From the NCBI RefSeq assembly GCF_001642575.1, contig NZ_LXNG01000006.1, positions 1 to 64,000 on the forward strand: a DNA stretch of 64,000 nucleotides, read 5' to 3'. The notes under the pieces are model-generated. The model did not search any database, was not told where the DNA came from, and saw only the letters and a program-made list of their open reading frames with translations. The translations under genes were made by a program, and so were the position numbers. Positions 55,201-62,997 of the stretch are shown piece after piece. Source of the DNA: Xanthomonas floridensis. Lineage in GTDB: Bacteria > Pseudomonadota > Gammaproteobacteria > Xanthomonadales > Xanthomonadaceae. Within the stretch, counting starts at the first letter, position 1. Each line of letters begins with the position of its first letter.

Positions 55201-55923
55201 GGCACGCTGCATGGGCAAGTCGATGCACCGGCCGCCCCGCTCGATGACGAACAACTGGCGTCCTCGCTGGACGAGGCCATCGCGCGTCGCATCGCGTTCC
55301 TGACCGATTACCAGGATGCGGCCTACGCGCAGCGCTATCGCGCACTGGTCGAACGCGTGCGCAGCCACGAGACGCTGCGTGTGCCCGGCAGCAGCGCACT
55401 GACCGAAGCGGTTGCCCGTTACGCCTTCAAGCTGATGGCCTACAAGGACGAGTACGAAGTGGCGCGGCTGTACACACGCGGCGATTTCCAGCGCCGGCTG
55501 CAGCAGCAGTTCGAGGGCGACTACACGGTGCGCTTGCATCTGGCACCACCGTTGCTGGCGAAGAAGGATGCGCAGGGCAACCTCATCAAGCGCGAGTACG
55601 GGCCGTGGATGTTCACCGCCTTCAAGCTACTGGCGCGGTTGAAGTTCCTGCGTGGCGGCAAGCTCGACGTGTTCGGCTACACCGCCGAGCGGCGCGGCGA
55701 ACGCCAACTGATTGCCGACTACAGTGCGACCGTGGAGCTGCTGCTGGAACGCCTGGATGCCGACAACGTGGGCCTGGCCGCGCAGATCGCCAGTATTCCC
55801 GAACATATCCGCGGCTATGGCCACATCAAGCATGCGCACCTGCAGGAAGCCAAGGCGCGCGAAGCAGCGTTGCTGGCGCAATGGCGCAATCCGAAGGCGT
55901 TGCATGTGGTGCAGGCGATTTGA
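52216..55923 (+). CDS. Fused indolepyruvate ferredoxin oxidoreductase
   Basis: 1235 residues from ATG 52216. Order of domains: pyrimidine-binding domain with GFVSGYRGSPLGGLD (about 60-75), ThDP domain with YCSGCPHNTST (near 457), a cysteine-rich ferredoxin-like cluster (about 661-705, CEGCGDCG...CNKDYSCVSGFCP), then the gamma domain with GVGGTGVVT (near 750). The single chain joins IorA and IorB. The enzyme oxidatively decarboxylates arylpyruvates from aromatic amino acids to aryl-acyl-CoA. It stands alone; no aromatic aminotransferase gene is adjacent. Confidence 0.93.
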   Translation: MTSTAALSSPDSANTPELGRVDADYTLEHKYTRADGRIYLSGVQALVRLPLMQRLRDQAAGLDTAGFVSGYRGSPLGGLDLELWRARKHLDAARVTFTPGLNEDLAATMVWGTQQTNLFPGAKVQGVYGMWYGKGPGVDRSGDVFKHGNAAGTSPYGGVLALAADDHACRSSTLPHGSEDEFVSAMMPILNPAGVQDILDMGLLGWAMSRYTGRWIGFKTIAETVESSASVEVNPFARTIVLPEDFALPPGGLSIRWPDPPVDQEMRLHRYAVAAAQAFARANGIDKVVLDCPQARLGIVTTGKSYLDVLQALEYLGLDARACAQIGIRVYKVGMTWPLEPVGISAFARGLEDIVVVEEKKAFIERQMKELFYNWPASAGARPSIVGKYDEHGAWILPSTGELTPATIAAVIGRRIQRLLQSSTINTDSIEQRLRWMEAKEAEMALPRAQFPRVPHYCSGCPHNTSTAVPEGSRALGGIGCHYMVTWMNRATDTFTHMGGEGVTWSGQAPFTDTPHVFQNLGDGTYFHSGSLAIRQSVATGVNITYKILYNDAVAMTGGQPVDGTLTVPDIAHQLRAEGIHEIAVVSDDIGKWTRRRDLFPPEVAFHDRGELDAVQQHLRTVKGVSILIFDQTCATEKRRRRKRGKLIDPPKRVMINSLVCEGCGDCGEKSFCVSVLPKETEFGRKRQIDQSNCNKDYSCVSGFCPSFVTVHGGAPRKGKQRDASALLETLPAPPQRTALEQPWNILITGVGGTGVVTIGALLGMAGHLEGKGATVLDQTGLAQKGGAVTTHIRIARQPDDIHAVRIAAGEADLVLGCDMVVVNDYWALSKVRDGRTQVVLNTYEAMPGTFTTQPDLQFPAAQIIAGVRTALGGRDPLLLDATQLATALLGDAIASNLFVLGYAWQHGLVPLSHAALMRAIELNGAAVAMNQQAFAWGRLAAVDLPAVQHAAGLAGAPAPAHLQGDTPAARAPGSWEDHDLSGQSAPRALTQTDGGTLHGQVDAPAAPLDDEQLASSLDEAIARRIAFLTDYQDAAYAQRYRALVERVRSHETLRVPGSSALTEAVARYAFKLMAYKDEYEVARLYTRGDFQRRLQQQFEGDYTVRLHLAPPLLAKKDAQGNLIKREYGPWMFTAFKLLARLKFLRGGKLDVFGYTAERRGERQLIADYSATVELLLERLDADNVGLAAQIASIPEHIRGYGHIKHAHLQEAKAREAALLAQWRNPKALHVVQAI

Positions 55924-55950
55924 TGTCGCCGAACGACGACATCAACTCCG

Positions 55951-56029
55951 TGTAATCGATCGATGACATCCGAATGGGGCGGCCATGTAGGGCACCAATC
56001 GTCGCGTTAATGTAATCGATCGACGACAT
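55951..56029. promoter_or_regulatory. Pair of direct repeats, each a near-palindrome, before the hipB remnant
   Basis: TGTAATCGATCGATGACAT (55951-55969) and TGTAATCGATCGACGACAT (56011-56029), starting 60 bp apart. Each has TGT...ACA ends around ATCGATCGA and is almost palindromic. The second ends 34 bp before the hipB-like ATG. HipB antitoxins repress their own operon by binding palindromes, so these may be the operators. Confidence 0.5.
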
Positions 56030-56062
56030 TGCACCATGTTGCCGATCGCTTGCATTTCCGCC

Positions 56063-56280
56063 ATGGATACCGTCCGCACCCCCCGATATCGACAACATCG
56101 TCCGCGCCAAGCGTAAGCGCTTGGGCTGGGATCAGGCTCGTCTGGCCCACGAAATCGGCGTGAGCCGGCAATGGGTCGTCGATATCGAAAAAAGGCAAGC
56201 CGCGCGCTGAGCTGCAGCTGATCCTACGCGCGCTGCTGGGGCTGGGGCTGGGGCTGGAGTTGATGCTGGGCCCGGGCGCT
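56063..56280 (+). pseudogene. HipB-like antitoxin remnant (two frameshifts)
   Basis: Starting at ATG 56063, removal of one base from C6 (56079-56084) and one from A6 (56188-56193) restores a continuous HTH antitoxin. It has MDTVRTPDIDNIVRAKRKR, then LAHEIGVSRQWVVDIEKGK, then PRAELQLILRALLGLGLGLE. This is the HTH_XRE core and tail typical of HipB. Both lesions are single-base gains in homopolymers, so sequencing error is possible for this gene, but the partner hipA is also truncated. The restored end runs into the hipA fragment around 56280-56325. Confidence 0.7.
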
Positions 56281-56321
56281 GCTCAGGTTCGGCGTGCCTT
56301 GCATGGATGCATGGGGCCGCC

Positions 56322-56459
56322 AGCGACCTGCCCGACCGAGCGCAGGAACTGCTTACCGAGCTTTCGCGGGAAGGCCTTGCGCACCCGGTCCTGAATGCCT
56401 TGGTGGGAGAAATCGCAGGCGCATGCAGCCGTCTGCGCAAGTTGTTGCCGTCGGCTTGA
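56322..56459 (+). pseudogene. HipA C-terminal fragment
   Basis: About 45 codons (SDLPDRAQELLTELSREG, then LAHPVLNALVGEIAGACSRL, ending LRKLLPSA and a stop) resemble the last helices of HipA-family kinases. The ~400 residues before it, including the whole kinase domain, are missing, so the toxin is dead. Together with the hipB remnant it marks an internally deleted hipBA operon. Confidence 0.55.
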
Positions 56460-56509
56460 TCAGTTCGATACCGCCATACATGGCCGATGGCGTAGCCAAT
56501 TGACGGGCA

Positions 56510-56788
56510 TCAGTCGAAACGCGGCCCACGCATCAGGCGAATCGGTCCGCGTGCGGTGGCACCGTCCACGGTTCGGCCCTGTTGGGTGATGCGCACCAGG
56601 CCCTTGCCTGCGGCATCGGCGGCAACCGCGCGCACCTGCGGCATCAAGGCCCGCCACACCGCCGCGTCATCACTCAGCGCGCGCGCAACCTCCGAAGGAC
56701 AGATGGAATGCTGCGGCAGCCGCTGTGCAAGCAGCTGCCGCATGACCGCGAATATCTGCGCATCGGCCGGCCGCTGCGCGCTGACCAC
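56510..56788 (-). CDS. DUF3253 family protein
   Basis: 92 residues from GTG 56788. The conserved segment SICPSEVARALSDDAAVWRALMP followed by VRITQQGRTVDGATARGPIRLMR is the DUF3253 signature. It is a small winged-helix-like protein of unknown function. It starts 6 bp after the egtD stop and so is probably the third gene of the egtB-egtD operon. Confidence 0.85.
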   Translation of the reverse strand: MVSAQRPADAQIFAVMRQLLAQRLPQHSICPSEVARALSDDAAVWRALMPQVRAVAADAAGKGLVRITQQGRTVDGATARGPIRLMRGPRFD

Positions 56789-56794
56789 CCGCGC

Positions 56795-57781
56795 TTACAG
56801 CGGACGCAGCAGACGCAGCCCGAACCAGTCCTTGGCATCGTTCCAGCCATGGGTGACCTTGAGCCCGGCCGCAGCGGCCAGTTCGGCGAAGCGCGCGTCG
56901 GTGTACTTGTAGCTGTATTCGACCTGCATCGCTTCGCCTTCGGCGAAGGCAATGTCCTGGCCACCCACCTGCACGCACTGGTCGCGCTGGCTGATCAGGA
57001 AGGTCTCGATGCGGCCGCGTTCGCGCGCATACACCGCATGGTGACGGAAGCCGTCGAGATCGAAGTCGCTGCCGATCTCGCGGTTGAGCCGCGCCAGCAG
57101 GTTCAAGGTGAACTCGGCGGTGACGCCGGCAGCATCGTTGTAGGCCGCCTCGATCAACCTGGTGTCCTTGTCCAGATCGATGCCGATCAACGCGCAGCCG
57201 TCGCTGCCCATGGTCTGGCGCATCGCATCCATCAGCGCGATGGCTGCGGTGTCGGTGAAATTGCCCAGCGTCGAGCCGGGGAAGAACACCAGATGGCGAC
57301 GCGCCGGGCGCTGCGCATCGGGTAGCCGCAGCGGCTTAGTGAAGTCGGTGCAGACCGGCAGCATCTGGATCTGCGGAAACTGCTGGGCCAGCCGTGCGGT
57401 GCTTTCCAGCAGCGCGGTGCGCGAGATTTCCAGCGGCGTATACGCCACCACATCACGCAGGCCCTGCAGCAGCAGCTCGGTCTTGCGGCCACTGCCGCTG
57501 CCGTACTCCACCACGTGCACGCCGGCACCGATGGCCTGGGCAATCGAAGCCATGCTGGCTTCCAGCAAGCCTAGTTCGGTGCCGGTGAGGTAATACTCCG
57601 GCTGCCGGGTGATGGCCTCGAACAACTGCGAACCGCGCGCGTCGTAGAAATACTTGGATGGCAGTGTCTTGGGCGTCTGCGACAGCCCGGCCAGCGCGTC
57701 GGCGGTGATGTCGTCCGGCTGTGGACGCAGGTCGGTCAGCGCGGCATGGGCGCGTTGCATGGCATGGGCGGCAGCGTTCAC
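56795..57781 (-). CDS. egtD: L-histidine N-alpha-methyltransferase EgtD
   Basis: 328 residues from GTG 57781, overlapping the egtB stop in GTGA. The EgtD fold is marked by LPSKYFYDARGSQLFEAIT, the S-adenosylmethionine motif EYGSGSGRKTE (about 89-98), LVFFPGSTLGNF and GVTAEFTLNLLARLN. The enzyme trimethylates histidine to hercynine, the first ergothioneine step. It follows egtB directly and is followed by a DUF3253 gene. Confidence 0.93.
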   Translation of the reverse strand: MNAAAHAMQRAHAALTDLRPQPDDITADALAGLSQTPKTLPSKYFYDARGSQLFEAITRQPEYYLTGTELGLLEASMASIAQAIGAGVHVVEYGSGSGRKTELLLQGLRDVVAYTPLEISRTALLESTARLAQQFPQIQMLPVCTDFTKPLRLPDAQRPARRHLVFFPGSTLGNFTDTAAIALMDAMRQTMGSDGCALIGIDLDKDTRLIEAAYNDAAGVTAEFTLNLLARLNREIGSDFDLDGFRHHAVYARERGRIETFLISQRDQCVQVGGQDIAFAEGEAMQVEYSYKYTDARFAELAAAAGLKVTHGWNDAKDWFGLRLLRPL

Positions 57782-59061
57782 GGCAGATCCTTGGCAAGGC
57801 GCACACCGGCAAACTGCCAGCGCGCGTCGGAGGGGAAAAAGTTGCGGTAACTGGCGCGCATGTGGCTGGCCGGCGTGGCACAGCTGCCGCCGCGGAGCAC
57901 CCATTGCGCGTTCATGAATTTGCCGTTGTATTCGCCCAGCGACCCTGGCCACGGCGCGAAGCCCGGATACGGCAGATAGGCGCTGCCGGTCCACTCCCAG
58001 ACATCGCCGAATAACTGCTGTACGCCGGTATCCACCGCCTGCGCGCCGCGCGGTTGCAAGGCATCGCTGTCGACAAAGTTGCCCTGCACCGGCACGCCGG
58101 TAGCGGCCAGTTCCCACTCGGCTTCGGTCGGCAGGCGCGCGCCGGCCCAGCGCGCGAAGGCGTCGGCCTCGAACAGGCTCAGATGGCAGACCGGCGCATG
58201 CGGATCGCGCGCGCGCCATCCGTCCAGGGTGAACTCGCGCCCTTGCGCATCCCAGTACAGCGGATGCTGCCAGCCCTGCGCCTGCACCATCGACCAGCCG
58301 TCGCTGAGCCAGGCGCCGGCATTGCGGTAGCCGCCGTCGTCGATGAACTGCTGGAATTCGGCATTGCTGACCACACGGCTGGCCAGCGCATGCGCACCGA
58401 CCAGTACCCGGTGACGTGGCGATTCGTTGTCATAGGCGAAGCGCTCGCTGTGCGGCCAGGCGGGCGCGCCGATCTGTGCAATCTGCTCGTCGCGCGCATG
58501 CCAGCGCACCGCACTGGCAACGGCCAGCGGCGTTGCAGGCGCCTGGCGATACGCCGGCTGCAACGGGTTGCTCCACAGTGCGTGCTTGATATCGGTCAGC
58601 AGCAACTCCTGATGTTGCTGCTCGTGCTGGATGCCCAGTTGCACGATGGTGCAAGCCTGCGCATCCAGCGTGCCCTCGCGCAGACGTTGCTGCATGTGCG
58701 TATCCACCGCCGCGCGGTAGTCGTGCACCTGCTGCAGCGACGGTCGCGACAACACGCCGCGACGCGCGCGTGCATGCATCGGGCCGACGCTCTGGTAGTA
58801 GCTGTTGAACAGGAAGTCCCAGGCCGGATCGAACACGCGGTAGGCCGGATCGGTCTGCAGCACGAACCGTTCGAAGAACCAGGTGGTATGCGCCAGATGC
58901 CATTTGCTGGGGCTGGCATCGGGCATGCTCTGCACCATGGCGTCTTCGGCGCTCAGGGGTGCGGCGAGGCGATCGCTGAGCGCGCGAGTCTGCGCGTAGC
59001 GTTCCAACAGGCTGGGCTGCTGGTGCTGGTGGTCGGCCAGCAAGGGTGAGAGTGCAGACAT
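57778..59061 (-). CDS. egtB: Ergothioneine sulfoxide synthase EgtB
   Basis: 427 residues from ATG 59061. The DinB-like N-terminal domain provides the iron site: HLAHTTWFFERF near residue 52 and GIQHEQQHQELLLTD near 145 (two histidines spaced HxxxH). The C-terminal FGE-sulfatase domain shows RVVSNAEFQQFIDDGGY and GDVWEWTGSAY. The enzyme joins cysteine or gamma-glutamylcysteine to hercynine with oxygen. The longer reading to 59418 adds a non-homologous leader. Operon: egtB-egtD-DUF3253. Confidence 0.93.
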   Translation of the reverse strand: MSALSPLLADHQHQQPSLLERYAQTRALSDRLAAPLSAEDAMVQSMPDASPSKWHLAHTTWFFERFVLQTDPAYRVFDPAWDFLFNSYYQSVGPMHARARRGVLSRPSLQQVHDYRAAVDTHMQQRLREGTLDAQACTIVQLGIQHEQQHQELLLTDIKHALWSNPLQPAYRQAPATPLAVASAVRWHARDEQIAQIGAPAWPHSERFAYDNESPRHRVLVGAHALASRVVSNAEFQQFIDDGGYRNAGAWLSDGWSMVQAQGWQHPLYWDAQGREFTLDGWRARDPHAPVCHLSLFEADAFARWAGARLPTEAEWELAATGVPVQGNFVDSDALQPRGAQAVDTGVQQLFGDVWEWTGSAYLPYPGFAPWPGSLGEYNGKFMNAQWVLRGGSCATPASHMRASYRNFFPSDARWQFAGVRLAKDLP

Positions 59062-59132
59062 CGCCGTATGCTTGGGCAGCGCCCGTGAACGCGCCGTGTC
59101 GGCGCGATGGCAGGTAGCGGTAAGCTGTGAAC

Positions 59133-60317
59133 ATGTCATCGTTCTTGTTGTCCAGCCCGCTCCCCGCCCCGCTGGGTTGGGCACAACGCCAGCAGGCATT
59201 TGCGCTGCCCGGCGAAGTCGTTTATCTGGACGCCGCTTCGCGCGGACCACTGTTGCGTGCGGTGCATCAGGTGGCGCACCAGGCCGTGGATGCGCTGGCC
59301 GCGCCCTGGCAACTGTCTTTCGATGCGTGGCTGCAACAGATCGAACACCTGCGCGCACTTGCGGCTGGCCTGTTCGACCACGACGCCGATGCGTTGGCCT
59401 TGCTGCCATCGGCCGCACACGGCCTGGCCACCGCCGCGCGCAACCTGCCGCTGCAACGCGGCGATGCCGTGCTGGTCCTGGAGGGGCAATTTCCGTCCAA
59501 CCTGCTGATCTGGCAGCGCCGCTGTGCGGAGGTGGGTGGACAGGTGTTGGCAGTTCCCACCAGTCCCGGCACGGTGTTGACCGATGCCGTGTTGCAGGCG
59601 ATCGCCCAGACCCCGGCGCTGCGTATCGCCAGCCTGCCGCAGGCGTACTGGCTGGATGGGCGGCAACTGGATCTGGACCGCATCAGCGCCGCGCTGCAGG
59701 CACGCGGAGTGGCGCTGGTGCTGGACCTGAGCCAGAGCCTGGGCGTGTTGCCCACCGATTTGCCGCGCTGGAAGCCGGAGTTCGTGGTCAGCGTTGGCCA
59801 CAAGTGGCTGCTGGGGCCGATGGGGCTAGCCTGGCTGTGGGCGGCGCCGCACTGGCGCGCACAGGGTGTGCCGATCGAAGAACACTGGATCGGCCGCGAT
59901 GCCGGCAGCAGCTGGGAATTTCCGGTTGCGCACGCACCGCACTATCGAAACGGTGCGCGTCGGTTCGATGCCGGTGGGGTGGCCGACCCATTGCGCATTG
60001 CCATGGCGACGGCCGCGCTGCAGCAGGTCAGCGCATGGCAGCCGGTGCGCATCGCACAGGCGCTGGGCAGCCTGACCTCGCGGTGGGACGCCGCATTGCA
60101 CGCACGTGGCCTGGGCGACTGGTGCACGCCTGGACATGCACCGCATCTCACCGCGCTGCAGCCGCCCGCCGCAGCGCTGGATGCGGTGGCAACAACGCTT
60201 GGCGCGCTCGGAGTGATCTGCACGCGACGGCACGGGCGCTTGAGGATGGCGCCGCATTTGAATGTCACCGAACACGCGCTGGACCGCGTGATCGCAGCGC
60301 TTCCGGTTGAACGCTGA
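59133..60317 (+). CDS. Class V aminotransferase-fold PLP enzyme, candidate EgtE-like lyase
   Basis: 394 residues from ATG 59133. PLP-enzyme markers: YLDAASRGPLL at the N-terminus, LPSAAHGLATAARNL, DLSQSLGVLP (the PLP-ring aspartate) and the Schiff-base lysine in SVGHKWLLGP near residue 224. It resembles the kynureninase/NifS-like class V group. It is divergent from egtB with about 70 bp between starts, and the mycobacterial C-S lyase EgtE that completes ergothioneine belongs to this fold, so an EgtE role is plausible. It could equally be a desulfurase or kynureninase-like enzyme. Confidence 0.85.
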   Translation: MSSFLLSSPLPAPLGWAQRQQAFALPGEVVYLDAASRGPLLRAVHQVAHQAVDALAAPWQLSFDAWLQQIEHLRALAAGLFDHDADALALLPSAAHGLATAARNLPLQRGDAVLVLEGQFPSNLLIWQRRCAEVGGQVLAVPTSPGTVLTDAVLQAIAQTPALRIASLPQAYWLDGRQLDLDRISAALQARGVALVLDLSQSLGVLPTDLPRWKPEFVVSVGHKWLLGPMGLAWLWAAPHWRAQGVPIEEHWIGRDAGSSWEFPVAHAPHYRNGARRFDAGGVADPLRIAMATAALQQVSAWQPVRIAQALGSLTSRWDAALHARGLGDWCTPGHAPHLTALQPPAAALDAVATTLGALGVICTRRHGRLRMAPHLNVTEHALDRVIAALPVER

Positions 60318-60742
60318 GGCTGAGGGACGCGCCCCGTCACCACTCCGCCCCAGCGCGTTGGAGCGGACCTGGCCGCAACCGGGCATTACCCGAAGGCTTC
60401 GCGCTGAGCGAGGGGGACAGGGGCTGCGCCAGGGCCCCTCATCCGCCCTTCGGGCACCTTCTCCCGCAGGCGGGAGAAGGAGGTGACTGACGCTAGTGGA
60501 AAAAGACGTGATCGGTGCTGGCGGGAGGAGGAAGTAACTGACGCTGGTGGAAAAAGACGTGATCGGTGCTGGCGGGAGGAAGAAGTGACTGACGCTGGTG
60601 GAAAAAGACGTGATGGGTGTTGACGGGAGAAAGAAGTGACTGACTTTCGCGGAAAAAGGAGGTGATCGGTGTTGGCGATGGCCGGGCGGATGCAGCTGCG
60701 ACAACGCTCGATGATGGCGAGCCCACGCCCGCAGGCTGCGTC
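60318..60742. repeat. Intergenic region with composite repeat and 51-bp minisatellite
   Basis: 425 bp. First, a REP-like GGAGCGGACCTGGCCGC (60361-60377). Then GAAGGCTTCGC, CCCCTCATCCGCCC and CTTCTCCCGC-AGGC-GGGAGAAG (about 60395-60480), the same pieces as at 30 kb. From about 60480 to 60683 come four head-to-tail copies of a 51-bp unit (GACTGACGCTGGTGGAAAAA and following), progressively diverged. The minus-strand frame stays open through the repeat because 51 is divisible by three, but no gene start is convincing. Confidence 0.85.
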
Positions 60743-62215
60743 TCAGCGCCGCTGGCCGAGTCGCAAACCGCGCGGCGTCACCCAGCGCTCCAGGCCTTCG
60801 AATACCGCCTGTACCAACAATGCGAGTAGCGCGGCAGGCACCGCCCCTTCCAGGATCAGGCCGATATCGTCCAGGCGGATACCGGTGAGGATGGGCTGGC
60901 CGTAACCGCCTGCACCGATCAGTGCGCCCAGTGTCGCGGTGCCCACGTTGATCACGGCGGCGGTCTGGATGCCGGCCACGATCGTGCGGCGTGCCAGTGG
61001 CAGTTCGATGCGCCACAACCGCGTCCATGCCGGCAGGCCGATCGCCTCGGCGGTCTGGCGCAACTCGCGTGGGATCGAGGTCAGCCCGGCATGCGTGTTG
61101 CGCACGATCGGCAGCAGGCTATACAGAAACAGCGCCGCAATCGCCGGCTTGGCACCGATGCCGAACAGCGGAATCATGAAGACGAACACCGCCAGTGACG
61201 GCAAGGTCTGCAGGACGCCGGTCAGCGCCAGCACCACCTGGCCCAGCCGTGGCCGTCGTGCCGCCAGCACGCCCAATGGCAGGGCGATCAGCAATGCCAA
61301 TCCCAACGAGCTGCCGACCAGTGCCAGATGCTCGCCGGTGTAACGCCATAAGCGGCCGATGCGCGAGGCGGTGTCCGAGACAGGCTTCACGCCCAGCCAT
61401 TGCGCGGCCACTGCAGATTCGCTCTTGCGCTCCAGCTTCACCTGCGCATTGAGTTGCTGCATGGCCGCTTCGTCGATGCGTCCCTGCAGGCCTTGCAAGG
61501 TCTGCAGCATCTTCGGCGCACGCTGTGCCAGATCCTTGCGGTACAGGAACACGGCCTGGTACTCGGGGAAGTAATGGCGGTCGTCGCGCAGCACCTGCAG
61601 TGTGTAATACGGAATCTCCGCATCGGTGCTGTACAGATCGGTGACCTCGATGGCGCCGCTGCGCAGCGCGCGATAGGCCAAATCGTGATCCAGGCCAGTG
61701 GCGGCCTGCGGCAGGGCATAGGCGGCGCGCACGCCCGGCCAGCCGTCAGCGCGCTGCATGAATTCGTTGCTCAGCCCGATCTTCAAACCCGGGTGGCGCG
61801 CCAGTTCGGACAACGTGGTGATGCCCAACGCCTGCGCGCGCTCGCGCCGCATGCCGAACGCATAGGTGTTCTGAAAGCCGAGCGACTGCGTCATCGCCAG
61901 CCCGCGCGCGTCCAGTGCGGCGCGCAGCTCGGCGTGACTGGCCTTGGGCAGCTGCAGCAGTTCCTGCGCCAGGGTGCCGGTGTATTCGGCGTAGGCATCG
62001 ATCTGACCGGTTTCCAGCGCGCGCCACAGGATGCGCGTGCCGCCGAGCTGGGCGCGATGCTGCACATCCACTCCGTCCCGCTTGCCGGCGGCAGTGGCGA
62101 TTTCGCCCAGGATCACTGCTTCGGTGAAGTTCTTCGAGCCCACGGTGACCTGCGCAGCGTGTGCGCCCAGGCTGCACAGCAACAGCAGCACCGCCGCCAC
62201 CACACGCGCGCTCAT
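60743..62215 (-). CDS. ABC importer, fused substrate-binding protein and permease (OpuC/EgtU-like)
   Basis: 490 residues. A signal peptide (about 1-20, ending AHAA) is followed by an osmoprotectant-type binding domain (about 21-275) opening VGSKNFTEAVILGEI, with QLGGTRILWRALETGQIDAY. The permease domain comes after it, with about five membrane helices and the EAA loop ELRQTAEAIGLPAWTRLWRIELPLA. Fused proteins of this type include Gram-positive osmolyte importers and the ergothioneine importer EgtU, in which the permease half comes first; here the order is reversed. The egt genes lie 1.7 kb away on the same strand, so ergothioneine or a betaine such as hercynine is a plausible substrate, not proven. 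It overlaps the ATPase gene by 4 bp. Confidence 0.88.
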   Translation of the reverse strand: MSARVVAAVLLLLCSLGAHAAQVTVGSKNFTEAVILGEIATAAGKRDGVDVQHRAQLGGTRILWRALETGQIDAYAEYTGTLAQELLQLPKASHAELRAALDARGLAMTQSLGFQNTYAFGMRRERAQALGITTLSELARHPGLKIGLSNEFMQRADGWPGVRAAYALPQAATGLDHDLAYRALRSGAIEVTDLYSTDAEIPYYTLQVLRDDRHYFPEYQAVFLYRKDLAQRAPKMLQTLQGLQGRIDEAAMQQLNAQVKLERKSESAVAAQWLGVKPVSDTASRIGRLWRYTGEHLALVGSSLGLALLIALPLGVLAARRPRLGQVVLALTGVLQTLPSLAVFVFMIPLFGIGAKPAIAALFLYSLLPIVRNTHAGLTSIPRELRQTAEAIGLPAWTRLWRIELPLARRTIVAGIQTAAVINVGTATLGALIGAGGYGQPILTGIRLDDIGLILEGAVPAALLALLVQAVFEGLERWVTPRGLRLGQRR

Positions 62216-62949
62216 GCGGCGTCGCCGATGCTGCGCTGGGCAGTGAGAAACCGCTGCACGAACGGGTCGGCCGGGTGCTCAAGCAGCGCGCGCGCACTGC
62301 CCTGCTGCACCACGCGGCCGGCGCGCATCAGCACCAGGGTGTCGGCCAGATACGCCGCCTCGGCGACATCGTGGGTGACCAGCACCACGGTCTTGCCGAG
62401 CTGGGCAAACAGCGCGCGCATCTGTGACTGCAGGTCGTAGCGCACGATGGGATCCAGCGCGCCCAGCGGTTCGTCCAGCAACAGCGCCGGCGGGTCGAGC
62501 ATCAACGCGCGGATCAGGCCAACGCGCTGGCGCTGCCCACCCGACAGCTCGGCCGGGTAGCGCGCCAGCAACTCCGGCGGCAGCTGGCACAGCGCGCACA
62601 ACGTCTCCAGGCGCGCATCGATGCGTTCGCGCGTCCAGCCCAGCGTCTGCGCCAGCAACACCACATTGCTGCGCGCATCCAGATGCGGAAACAGACCGCC
62701 CTCCTGGATCACATAGCCGATGCGCTGACGCTGCGCCTGCAGCTGCTCGCGTTGCAGTGGCGTACCGTCGAAGGCGACCGTGCCGCTGTTAGGCCATTCC
62801 AGCCCCACCAGCAGGCGCAACACGGTGGACTTGCCGGCGCCGCTGGGCCCGATCACCGCGGTGGTGACGCCGCTGGCGAACGCCAGGCTGACGTTGTCGA
62901 GCGCGAGGGACTGGCCGTAGCGCCGGCTGACCTGATCGAGTGTGAACAT
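62212..62949 (-). CDS. ABC transporter ATP-binding protein (OpuCA/EgtV-like)
   Basis: 245 residues. It has Walker A GPSGAGKST, a Q-loop VIQEGGLFPHLDARSN, signature LSGGQRQRVGLIRALM, Walker B LLLDEPLGALD and a switch His in VLVTHD. No CBS domains follow, unlike the longer OpuCA/ProV types, and the length matches short ATPases such as the core of EgtV. The stop overlaps the start of the fused permease by 4 bp (ATGA), so both are made together and form one importer. Confidence 0.92.
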   Translation of the reverse strand: MFTLDQVSRRYGQSLALDNVSLAFASGVTTAVIGPSGAGKSTVLRLLVGLEWPNSGTVAFDGTPLQREQLQAQRQRIGYVIQEGGLFPHLDARSNVVLLAQTLGWTRERIDARLETLCALCQLPPELLARYPAELSGGQRQRVGLIRALMLDPPALLLDEPLGALDPIVRYDLQSQMRALFAQLGKTVVLVTHDVAEAAYLADTLVLMRAGRVVQQGSARALLEHPADPFVQRFLTAQRSIGDAA

Positions 62950-62997
62950 GCGCTCGAGCTTGCCGAAGGCGACGTCAGCCGAGCGCGAAGGCGCGCA

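Noticed and set aside
52378..55539. Minus-strand open frame of more than 1000 codons
   Set aside because: Antisense to the indolepyruvate oxidoreductase, whose domains are all intact. The antisense translation is His/Arg/Gln-rich and motif-free.
59826..61028. Minus-strand gene spanning the 51-bp repeats
   Set aside because: It overlaps the coding regions of both neighbours and has no ribosome site or homologue-like segment. The open frame follows from the repeat length being a multiple of three.
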